From contig NZ_CP017603.1 in assembly GCF_001854185.1 (NCBI RefSeq), forward strand, positions 1,426,001 to 1,490,000: a stretch of DNA of 64,000 nt, in the 5' to 3' direction. Positions 24,784 to 32,810 of this stretch are shown in pieces. Within the stretch, counting starts at the first letter, position 1. Each line of letters begins with the position of its first letter. The notes beneath the pieces are model-generated. The model was given only the letters and a program-made list of their open reading frames with translations. It had not been told where the DNA came from and did no database searches. The DNA comes from Clostridium formicaceticum. GTDB taxonomy: Bacteria > Bacillota > Clostridia > Peptostreptococcales > Natronincolaceae. Both the position numbers and the translations under genes were made by a program.

Positions 24784-24880
24784 GATAAGAAACAAGAACG
24801 GTGACAGACATCAATTTAACACCAACTTATCAATTTAAAACTTAATAAAACTTAATAACTTAATAGATTGATGAATGTCC

Positions 24881-24929
24881 TCCACACCCCCGTGACTTTA
24901 ATCGTGGATTAAGGGGGGGCGGTTTTTTT
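24881..24929 (+). terminator. rho-independent terminator after rpn
   Basis: A C-rich arm (TCCACACCCCC) pairs with GGGGGGGCGG and is followed by TTTTTTT. It separates the rpn island from the CWC-protein gene. Confidence 0.55.
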
Positions 24930-24956
24930 ATAACTGATTATGAAGGAGAGATTAAT

Positions 24957-25169
24957 TTGGCTGTAGAAGGTGCAGAAAGAAAATGTCCTTTATGCGGACA
25001 GGACAATAATTGCCAACATGGAGAAAACAGTTGTTGGTGCAGTGATTATGAGTTTCCCCAGGACTTATTAGATATGGTTCCTGAGGATAAAAAAAGAAAG
25101 GCTTGTATATGTAAGTCTTGTGTAGAAAAGCATATTAGAAAAAAAGGAATTTCGGTGCCTGAGACTTAA
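24957..25169 (+). CDS. cysteine-rich CWC-family protein
   Basis: 70-aa cytoplasmic protein with nine cysteines in the order CPLCGQDNNCQ, CWC, then CICKSC. It matches the Cys-rich CWC family of small presumed metal-binding proteins of unknown function. The start is a TTG at 24957 with AAGGAGAG 6 nt upstream; no in-frame ATG exists. It lies downstream of the rpn terminator and 29 bp before a VanZ-like gene, with which it may be co-transcribed. Confidence 0.75.
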   Translation: MAVEGAERKCPLCGQDNNCQHGENSCWCSDYEFPQDLLDMVPEDKKRKACICKSCVEKHIRKKGISVPET

Positions 25170-25198
25170 ATTCTTTAAAAAGAAGGTTGTAAAATAAC

Positions 25199-25717
25199 AT
25201 GAATAGAAAAAAACTAAGTATTATATTTTTTGTTGTATTTGCATTCTGGACGATGATCATATTTTACTTTTCATCCCAACCCCCCAGTGTATCTTATAGT
25301 CAATCAAATATGGCGGTAAGAATTATAAGAAAAATAGATGACATTTTAGATATAACCCATACAAGACTATATCAAAGGGCTGAAAATGTTATAAAAGACC
25401 TATGGCTTATGAATAGGTATAAAACAACAAATATGGTAGTGAGAAAAAGTGCCCATTTTGGTATTTATTTTATTCTAGGTATAATTTGTAGTAGCTTTGG
25501 CTATGTCTACTCAAAAAAAATATTTATAGGATTTTTGCTAGGCATAAGTCTGCCGGTAACAGTAGCGGTACTTGATGAATTCAATCAGGGGTTTGTAGGT
25601 AGAACAGCATCTCTAAATGATGTAATTATTGATGGAGTAGGGGCCTTTACAGGAACTATCCTTGTGATGGCAATAATATTTATAACAAAAGGCATCCTGC
25701 TATTAAAGAAAAAATGA
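25199..25717 (+). CDS. VanZ-like membrane protein, second copy
   Basis: 172 aa with four predicted membrane segments. The family pattern is kept: FWTMIIFYFSSQPPS, VRKSAHFGIYFILG and DEFNQGFVGRTASLNDVIIDG. It is clearly diverged from the VanZ at 19813, with an insertion around residues 45-75. It borders the toxin/Rpn island on the right as the other borders it on the left. Function unknown. Confidence 0.8.
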   Translation: MNRKKLSIIFFVVFAFWTMIIFYFSSQPPSVSYSQSNMAVRIIRKIDDILDITHTRLYQRAENVIKDLWLMNRYKTTNMVVRKSAHFGIYFILGIICSSFGYVYSKKIFIGFLLGISLPVTVAVLDEFNQGFVGRTASLNDVIIDGVGAFTGTILVMAIIFITKGILLLKKK

Positions 25718-25718
25718 A

Positions 25719-25745
25719 GACACAAGGGAAAGGAGATTTTGTGTT
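25719..25745. repeat. REP-like palindrome (right-most copy)
   Basis: GACACAA pairs with TTGTGTT around GGGAAAGGAGAT, starting at the stop codon of the VanZ-like gene. It is outside the toxin/Rpn array, so the repeat family is not confined to the modules. Confidence 0.6.
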
Positions 25746-25847
25746 GTATAAGAGAGAAAAAGGACTTATAGAATAGAACATCAAGAATTTGGTGGTAGGT
25801 ATGGAAGATGGAGGATTGAAGGAGCATATTGATAGAGCTGGAAAGGA

Positions 25848-26240
25848 ATGATGATTATGAGTGAGTTTCCGTCGATAGATGAAGTGCATGATATGTTAGA
25901 TGAAATAGCGGAAGAAATACCAAAGGATTTTTTTAGAGAACTAAATCAAGGAATTCTTTTGTTGCCTCAACACAAAATACATCCTGAAAGCAGAGCTAGA
26001 GATAAACTCTATATCATGGGGGAATATCATAAAAACATTACCGGAAGACAAATTATAATCTATTATGGTTCATTTAAAAGATTTTATCAAGAAATATCAA
26101 AAGAAAGGCTATACCAAAAACTTAAAGATACCCTCCTACATGAGTTCACACACCACTTAGAATCCCTAGCGGGAGAAAAAGGTTTAGAAATAAAAGATGC
26201 TAGAGATCTGTACAAATATAAAAATAGGCATAAAGACTAG
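25848..26240 (+). CDS. zincin-type metallopeptidase-like protein
   Basis: About 130 aa with the zinc-binding motif LLHEFTHHLESLAGEKGLEIKD (HExxH) near residue 100, typical of the small zincin_1 family. PQHKIHPESRARDKLYIMGEYH and IIIYYGSFKR form the upstream beta-sheet region. The substrate is unknown. ATGs at 25848, 25851 and 25857 are possible; the SD GGAAAGGA touches the first, so 25857 may be the true start. It is a single gene, convergent with the gene on its right. Confidence 0.72.
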   Translation: MMIMSEFPSIDEVHDMLDEIAEEIPKDFFRELNQGILLLPQHKIHPESRARDKLYIMGEYHKNITGRQIIIYYGSFKRFYQEISKERLYQKLKDTLLHEFTHHLESLAGEKGLEIKDARDLYKYKNRHKD

Positions 26241-26316
26241 ACCCAGCACCAACGTTTGAAATATTCAATGAAAGGGTCTTTAAGTGAATATAGATAGAAA
26301 TAAACGCAAAACCGCT

Positions 26317-27114
26317 TCAAGAACTCACTCCTAAGGGGATTTTGAGAAAGGTTTCTAGTTGTTTTAAATTTTTTTGTTGTATTTCTATTCCTTCAAAAAT
26401 TTCGCAAACAATAACGGAATCATAATGGCTTTCTTTGAGCTTTATAAAAAACTCCTCGAAATCAATACTGCCTTCCCCTAAAGACAAGTGTTGGTCTTTT
26501 TCTCCATGATTGTCGTGAAGATGAATATACTGAAGATGTTGTCCATAGGACGCAACCCATGGTGTCAGTAGGCTTTTACCCAAAGCATGAGCATGACCTG
26601 TATCTAGGCAAGCTGCTAAATAAGGAGAATTTACTGTATTGATGACACTTTTAATTAGGTCAGCAGTTTTGTTATGTATATTTTCTATCACCACCGTAAC
26701 CCTCAAGGCTTCAAACTCGCTAATAATATTCTTCCAAAATAAGATACTTTGTTTCAAGAAATAATCTTCGTACCCTTCATAGTATGCTGCAGATTCATAA
26801 TCAGAATGAACCACCATAAATTTTGCATTTAATGCTGCAGCTGCCTGCAATGCCTGGCGATAACGCTGTGCACATAAGTCACGCACCAAAGGGTCGAAGC
26901 TGGTGGGGTGCAGATCAATATAAGGACCGTGTATGGTTAAAAGTCCTTTATAATTTTTTAAGATAGCACGATACTCTTCAACAATTTCATTGCGATTTTC
27001 ATCCAAATTGCTAGGCATAACAAAATCTTGAAGCTCTAGACAAGTATATGTTTCCTGATAAAAGTCTGGATTTTCTTTTAGCTTTTCTAAATAGATGCCG
27101 GTACCAATTTTCAT
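26317..27114 (-). CDS. sugar phosphate isomerase/epimerase family TIM-barrel protein
   Basis: 265 aa, AP-endonuclease-2-type TIM barrel. Metal-binding segments in order are HGPYIDLHP, VVHSDYES, VVIENIHN, LDTGHAHA, IHLHDNHGEKDQHLSLGEG and VCEIFEG. The pattern fits xylose-isomerase-like or endonuclease IV-like hydrolases/isomerases; no specific substrate can be read. The start at 27114 has GTGGAG about 9 nt upstream; an in-frame earlier start would add 28 residues unlike the family N-terminus. It is monocistronic, converging on the zincin gene. Confidence 0.8.
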   Translation of the reverse strand: MKIGTGIYLEKLKENPDFYQETYTCLELQDFVMPSNLDENRNEIVEEYRAILKNYKGLLTIHGPYIDLHPTSFDPLVRDLCAQRYRQALQAAAALNAKFMVVHSDYESAAYYEGYEDYFLKQSILFWKNIISEFEALRVTVVIENIHNKTADLIKSVINTVNSPYLAACLDTGHAHALGKSLLTPWVASYGQHLQYIHLHDNHGEKDQHLSLGEGSIDFEEFFIKLKESHYDSVIVCEIFEGIEIQQKNLKQLETFLKIPLGVSS

Positions 27115-27568
27115 AAATATTCTCCACTTTTTTCTTTTCAGCTTAACATGTATTGTTTTGGGTGTCAAACAGTCTCTAGGGGAGAGGTTTAGGAACAAAG
27201 AGCTAAGCTCTCAGTTTCACCCAAAAAATTATTTAGATAAGTAGGTTGAGGTTGAAAGGAATAGCATGAAAAATCTACTGTTATTTGTCTTTAGCCTTGG
27301 ACTTTAAAAAAGTTTCAAAGTAACTTCATCTAAAAACTTATTAAAGTATAGGATTGCGTCATCATATCTCTGGTGATAATACAATTCTCGGGCATAATAA
27401 TAATACAGAGCACTAGGGCTTAAGGTATCACCTCTGCAGATGAATTACAGCAGGGTAACACATGTTGCCCTGCTGTGGTGCTTCAGCACAAAGTCGTTTG
27501 TAATCCTTCAAATATAAGGCATTAGATGGATACCATCCTATTTTGTTGATAAAAAAACTTATGCTTTA
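27115..27568. other. 454-bp spacer with hairpin and gene remnant
   Basis: Contains the promoter/leader of the TIM-barrel gene and a short minus-strand remnant of a TPR-glycosyltransferase (27304-27429). A strong hairpin at 27448-27475 has CAGCAGGG pairing with CCCTGCTG. The hairpin is downstream of the collagen-like gene, but without a T-run. Confidence 0.5.
27304..27429 (-). pseudogene. remnant of a TPR-containing glycosyltransferase C-terminus
   Basis: Minus-strand translation gives LSPSALYYYYARELYYHQRY followed by DDAILYFNKFLDEV and a stop. This is the pattern of the TPR segment seen after GT2 domains in many Firmicute spore-surface glycosyltransferases. No start codon or catalytic domain remains in frame upstream. 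The remnant lies just downstream of the collagen-like gene, which such enzymes typically modify. The length is too short for a firm call. Confidence 0.4.
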
Positions 27569-28600
<1,032 letters not shown>

Positions 28601-28984
28601 ATGAACTACAAAATGCTACATACTTGCATCAGAGTGATGGATTTAGAGAAGTCTTTAAAGTTTTACCAAGAAGCGCTGGGATTAGTAGAAACAAGACGTA
28701 AAGATTTTCCTGAACACGCCTTTACTTTAGTATATTTAAGTGACGCTTCAGGTCAATATGAATTGGAGTTAACCTATAACTATAATCCAGATAAGCCCTA
28801 TGAGATAGGAAATGGATTTAGTCATATAGCAGTTGCAGTAAAAGATTTGGAAGGATCGAGAAAGAAGCACGAAGAAATGGGTTACAAGGTTACAAAACTA
28901 ATGGGACTTCCAGGTAGCCCACCTAGATTTTACTTTGTCACAGACCCAGATGGATATGATGTTGAAGTAATAAGAGCAGATTAA
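28601..28984 (+). CDS. gloA: lactoylglutathione lyase / glyoxalase I family
   Basis: VOC-fold metalloenzyme of 127 aa; glyoxalase I converts the hemithioacetal of methylglyoxal to a lactoyl thioester. Metal ligands appear as H7 in MLHTCIRVMDLEKS, E in YELELTYN, H in FSHIAVAVKD and E in DGYDVEVIRAD. NPDKPYEIGNGFSHIAVAV is characteristic of the GloA branch. The length fits the short, probably Ni/Co-dependent bacterial enzyme. SD AGGAGG lies 9 nt before the ATG. It is monocistronic and convergent with the IclR-type gene. Confidence 0.87.
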   Translation: MNYKMLHTCIRVMDLEKSLKFYQEALGLVETRRKDFPEHAFTLVYLSDASGQYELELTYNYNPDKPYEIGNGFSHIAVAVKDLEGSRKKHEEMGYKVTKLMGLPGSPPRFYFVTDPDGYDVEVIRAD

Positions 28985-29055
28985 AGGAACTGAACTTAAA
29001 GAGATTGGTTAACTAGATGAATTCTTAATAAGGCGCTATGTTTCTTTAATAACAT

Positions 29056-29107
29056 AAAAAAAGGTCATGATGAGCAGGTGGTAGCCTGCTAGTTGTGACC
29101 TTTTTTT
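29056..29107. terminator. bidirectional terminator between gloA and the IclR-type gene
   Basis: AAAAAAAGGTCA pairs with TGTGACCTTTTTTT, with an inner hairpin GAGCAGG/CCTGCT. A-run and T-run flank the stem, so it can serve both convergent genes. Confidence 0.85.
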
Positions 29108-29125
29108 GCAAAAAAATTATTGATT

Positions 29126-29905
29126 TTAGTAAATACTCTTGATATCAAAGTTAAACTTTATCATAAGGGCTTCGATTTTAGCTTGTGATTCTAGAAGTTG
29201 TTTTTTGATTAATTCAGCTTTTTCCTCAGTTAAACGAAACTTAGGAACAGTAACACTGAGGGCCCCGCTAATAAGCCCATTTTTTCTAAGAGGCACAGCA
29301 AAACATTGGATATATTCTGTAATTTCCTCAGACTCGTAAGCTATTTGTGTTTGTCGCACTTCAAGAAGTTGTTCATATAAAACTTCAATATCTGTTATCG
29401 TACTTGGTGTAAACTTTTTTAAGCCTTCTGGAAATAGGTTATGCAGTGCTTCTTTATCATGATCGCAAAGAAGTGCTTTGCCAAGACTTGTACAATAAGC
29501 AGGGAGGCGTTTACCTACATGTGAAATCATCCGTATAGGTTCGGGAGAATCTATCTTCTCGATATAAAGAACATCTCCCTTATCCAAAATACCAAGTTGG
29601 CAGGTCTCAGAGCATGTATCTACAATATGCTGCATTTCTTTTCGAATAAAACTAAGCATACTATGACTATTTAGATAAGAAGAACCAAGATCTAGGGCCT
29701 TGATACCTAAAAAATATCTAGAGGTATTTTCATTGATTTCTATATAACCTCTGCTTTGAAGTGTATGAATAATAGGGAAGATGCTACTTTTAGGTGCATC
29801 AATAGCTGCAGCCACCTCTGTAAGTGTATAGCCCTTCTGTGAAGAAGCGAGTACTTCTAATATATCTAAAACTCTTGATGTAGAGCGATGGTTATCTGAA
29901 GACAT
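29126..29905 (-). CDS. IclR-family transcriptional regulator
   Basis: 259 aa with an N-terminal winged helix (about residues 8-65: STSRVLDILEVLASSQKGYT, then PKSSIFPIIHTLQSRGYIE) and an effector-binding domain (YCTSLGKALL, GLISGALSVTVP). IclR proteins usually control a nearby catabolic operon, but no such operon adjoins it, so its targets are unknown. The start at 29905 has AAAGGAAG 8 nt upstream; an in-frame TTG six codons earlier is less likely. Convergent with gloA. Confidence 0.87.
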   Translation of the reverse strand: MSSDNHRSTSRVLDILEVLASSQKGYTLTEVAAAIDAPKSSIFPIIHTLQSRGYIEINENTSRYFLGIKALDLGSSYLNSHSMLSFIRKEMQHIVDTCSETCQLGILDKGDVLYIEKIDSPEPIRMISHVGKRLPAYCTSLGKALLCDHDKEALHNLFPEGLKKFTPSTITDIEVLYEQLLEVRQTQIAYESEEITEYIQCFAVPLRKNGLISGALSVTVPKFRLTEEKAELIKKQLLESQAKIEALMIKFNFDIKSIY

Positions 29906-30211
29906 AGTTACACTTCCTTTCAATTTTTCAAAATAAATGTCAGTCTATTATAACAATTTTTTTGTTTTTAATGCATGCAGGGTTGTAGGTTGATATACAA
30001 GTTACATTATACCATAAAATGATTCAATAGAAATCTTTTGCGTAGATAAAATTATCCTTTACTTACAATAGCCGGCCTATAATTATTTAATCCTACGTTA
30101 TATGCCAGGGGGATATTATAGGGGATAAAAACAAATTTGCCAGGGTATAAAGATTTACCCTGGCTACATTATAAATATAAGGAGGTAGAAATAGTTAAAA
30201 AAAGAAATTTT
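29906..30211. other. intergenic, 306 bp, one strong hairpin
   Basis: GCCAGGGTA pairs with TACCCTGGC at 30139-30164, downstream of the SurA-like gene on the minus strand, and is its probable terminator despite a weak T-run. A related half-site, ATGCCAGGG, is at about 30100. The rest is A+T-rich upstream DNA of the IclR-type gene. Confidence 0.45.
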
Positions 30212-30892
30212 TTAAAGCAAAATCTCAATCGTACTTTGTGCTTTTAGGTTTTCTATAAATTCACCAAAACTTGTTTGAAATTTTTGATACTTAAGCTCTT
30301 CCTCTAATTCAAACTGCATTTCTTCGAAGGCAGGTAGATCCTCCATAGATTCACTATATTCTTCATACATAGCAATTATTTCTTCCTCTGATACAGTAGG
30401 TTCACCGATTTCATTTTGTATATACTGTGCCAGCATGATTTCGTTAGCGATACTTTCTATTAAGGCATCTAAAGTTAGATGATTTGCTTCTAATGCCATA
30501 TCAAACTCCTCATCAGTTCCAAATTGAGCTTTAATCTGTTCTAGTTCATGGTCTATTTCATCTTGAGAAGCTGCATAGTTCTTTTCGAGTGCACTTTGTA
30601 AAAGTAGTTCTTGTTGAATTAAATTATTTAAAGCTTCTTCCTTCATTAGCTCTAGCATTTCCTTATTTTCCTCGCTATCAAAATCCAGACCAAACTGTTG
30701 GTAAGATAATTTCATATTTTCCAGTACGTTTTCAAAATCTGATCTTTGAATTTCCTTGCCATTTACGAGGGCTACTATAGCGCTAACCTCTTCATCTACT
30801 GAATCGGATGCACCATCCTCTGTAGCAGTACACGCTGCAAATGAAAACAACAGCATTCCCGACAATATAATTAGAAATAATTTTCGTAGCAA
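30212..30892 (-). CDS. SurA_N-domain lipoprotein (foldase-like, no PPIase domain)
   Basis: 226-aa predicted lipoprotein. The signal sequence ends with a lipobox (SFAAC), and the mature part starts with an acidic linker. The SurA N-terminal chaperone fold follows: VALVNGKEIQRSDFENVLEN, then LIQQELLLQSALEKN and QYIQNEIGEPTVSEEEI. No parvulin domain is visible between the helical parts, so a peptide-binding chaperone rather than an isomerase is likely. The start is a TTG at 30892, 8 nt after GAAGGGAG; an in-frame ATG six codons upstream overlaps that SD and is less suitable. Confidence 0.75.
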   Translation of the reverse strand: MLRKLFLIILSGMLLFSFAACTATEDGASDSVDEEVSAIVALVNGKEIQRSDFENVLENMKLSYQQFGLDFDSEENKEMLELMKEEALNNLIQQELLLQSALEKNYAASQDEIDHELEQIKAQFGTDEEFDMALEANHLTLDALIESIANEIMLAQYIQNEIGEPTVSEEEIIAMYEEYSESMEDLPAFEEMQFELEEELKYQKFQTSFGEFIENLKAQSTIEILL

Positions 30893-31163
30893 ATAAAAAA
30901 CTCCCTTCATATATAGTATTTTTAAACTATCCATAATTGCTATCTTAACATAAAAACCATTTAATTTCAAATATACAGACATATGCACTAAGGTAGGACT
31001 CATGACTGAGTATAACAGCCAATTATAAACTGTAGCTAAATAAAGTATTAAATATTTATTAAATATCATGTTAAATTATGATAACGATCATTGGCTTTAG
31101 ATTTCCTTATGGAGAAAATATCTACTTCGATAACTTTCCTTTAGATGCAGGTGTGAAAACTTT

Positions 31164-31694
31164 TTATGGGGCAGTGGCCGTTTTAACCTTATTTAAAAGT
31201 TCCCTACGTTTTTGATACTTGCTTTGTATATAGTACTTTTCTATATCTTCAACCAAAGATAAGTCTTGGTTTTGTTGTTTAAGCTCCGCTGAAAGCTGTT
31301 CAAGTAGAAGCTTTACTTCCTGATCTCCCTTTTTTTCTAATTCATTAAGGGCGTATAAGTATTTGTTTCCTAGTGCATAAATAGAGATGGTGTCTTTGTT
31401 TTCCTCATATTCCTTTTTTCCTTCTTCTACTAAACCCCATAATAGTACTTCATAATTTGACTGTAGTTCCACGAAGGCTTTCTCGTATTTTTGTATAATG
31501 GCTGGATCATAGATAAGTCCGGCTTCTGGTGCAAAGGGATACCTTAACTGCGCCACTTCTTCATGGAAAGGGGAAACGGGATCTATATTCTTCAAGCTCT
31601 GAAAACCCCGAACAAAAAATGCAGTAAGAATAAGCAGAATAGATAATGTAGAAATAGCGATAATGAAGGTAATTTTTTTCAATAAATAATTCAT
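31164..31694 (-). CDS. membrane-anchored coiled-coil protein, unknown function
   Basis: 176 aa, not recognised as any family. It has one N-terminal membrane segment (ITFIIAISTLSILLILTAFFV) and then an external domain rich in Glu, Lys, Gln and Leu with heptad-like spacing (LEQLSAELKQQNQDLSLVEDIEKYY). It diverges from the gene at 31900, which has the same design (N-terminal anchor, helical C-terminus). SD AAGGTG lies about 9 nt before the ATG. The pair might interact, but that is only a positional idea. Confidence 0.6.
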   Translation of the reverse strand: MNYLLKKITFIIAISTLSILLILTAFFVRGFQSLKNIDPVSPFHEEVAQLRYPFAPEAGLIYDPAIIQKYEKAFVELQSNYEVLLWGLVEEGKKEYEENKDTISIYALGNKYLYALNELEKKGDQEVKLLLEQLSAELKQQNQDLSLVEDIEKYYIQSKYQKRRELLNKVKTATAP

Positions 31695-31899
31695 AAAAAC
31701 AGCACCTTTGTTTTAAATATGCAGCTACCATAGCGGTGAAAAAAGTGATATAATAGCTATATTAAACTTCAAGTATAAAGGTATATAGTTATTATACTTA
31801 TAAATTATTAGGATTAGTAGTAGTGTCGGGAAAAATAGAAAATATATACGTTTTATGCTATAGAGATAATAAAAACACAGAAGAAGGGGAGATGAGCAA

Positions 31900-32535
31900 A
31901 TGAAAAAAAAGCTATTTATTGGTTTAGCGGTTATATTGGCCATCGGTGGGGTGGCAGGGCTTTGGGGGTATAAGTACTTTCTTGGGACAGATGAAAAACT
32001 AAGGAGTCAATTACAGGAAGAATTAAGTGAAAACTTTTTTTATTTTGGAGAGGCAGATTTAGAGGGCAATGTTGCAGAGGGTGAAGGTATAGCAGAGGTA
32101 CATAATGAAGAAGATCAACAAGAAGCCGAATCTGCTCCAGAAACCTCTCTAAGCCCACAAGATCAGGAAACTAAAAACACCGAAATAACCAAAGAGGTGA
32201 TAGCAGATAACTATAGACCTAGATTAGAAAGGTTAGAAGCTACAGCATTAGAAAGAATAGATGTTTTATTCCAAAGAGCTCATGAAGAATACAATCAACA
32301 GAAGGCAGAAGGCAAAGTAAACAAAACACAGCTGGCCAGAAAATACCTACAGGCCGCCGCCATGCTGGAAGAATCAGTAGAAGGAAGATTTAATGAACTA
32401 TTAAAAGAAATGGAGACGGAGCTTCTTCAAAATCAGTTACCTACTGATCTAGTGAAAGAGGCAAGAGATCAGTATGATCAAGCAATAAAACAAAAGAAAA
32501 CATCGATGTTTAGCAAATTGGAGGGCTTAATATAG
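31900..32535 (+). CDS. membrane-anchored helical protein, unknown function
   Basis: 211 aa, no family recognised. It has an N-terminal anchor (KLFIGLAVILAIGGVAGLWGY), a low-complexity acidic linker of Glu, Gln, Ala and Ser (about residues 48-100) and a helical C-terminal domain (RPRLERLEATALERIDVLFQ to YDQAIKQKKTSMF). The layout suggests an extracytoplasmic helical domain on a flexible stalk. SD GGGGAG lies 8 nt before the ATG. It precedes the SLH genes by 275 bp. Confidence 0.6.
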   Translation: MKKKLFIGLAVILAIGGVAGLWGYKYFLGTDEKLRSQLQEELSENFFYFGEADLEGNVAEGEGIAEVHNEEDQQEAESAPETSLSPQDQETKNTEITKEVIADNYRPRLERLEATALERIDVLFQRAHEEYNQQKAEGKVNKTQLARKYLQAAAMLEESVEGRFNELLKEMETELLQNQLPTDLVKEARDQYDQAIKQKKTSMFSKLEGLI

Positions 32536-32810
32536 CCTTCTTTTATTTTAAGCAATTTACTTGTAATCAAAAATGCATTTTTCCATAAATAATGATATAT
32601 GGCATATTAATAATTTATATAAAAAATTTAACAAAAAAGAAGGATTATGGGAGGATGTAGAGAATTTATAAGTTTAAGTGTAAAACTATGTAAAAATTAG
32701 GATCAGACAATATAAGGTAAGGCAAAGGGGTGATGGGAATTAATACATAAGATGCACTATGCTACAAGCAGTTTTAAAAGAATTTTATAAAAGGAGGATG
32801 ACAAATTAAT

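Noticed and set aside
20272-24956. Integrated plasmid or insertion sequence with its own transposase
   Set aside because: No transposase, integrase or replication gene is visible. The Rpn protein is nuclease-like and was once annotated as a transposase, but it has no flanking terminal repeats here.
25199-25717. The two VanZ-like genes as evidence of a glycopeptide-resistance operon
   Set aside because: No vanA/vanH/vanX/vanR/vanS-type genes are present; VanZ-like proteins are common in Firmicutes without resistance clusters.
32536-32810. Possible cyclic-di-GMP riboswitch upstream of the large SLH gene
   Set aside because: A short AAGGCAAAGGGGTGATGG stretch recalls part of the motif, but the paired P2/P3 elements and the conserved GGGACGCAAAGCC-type block are absent.
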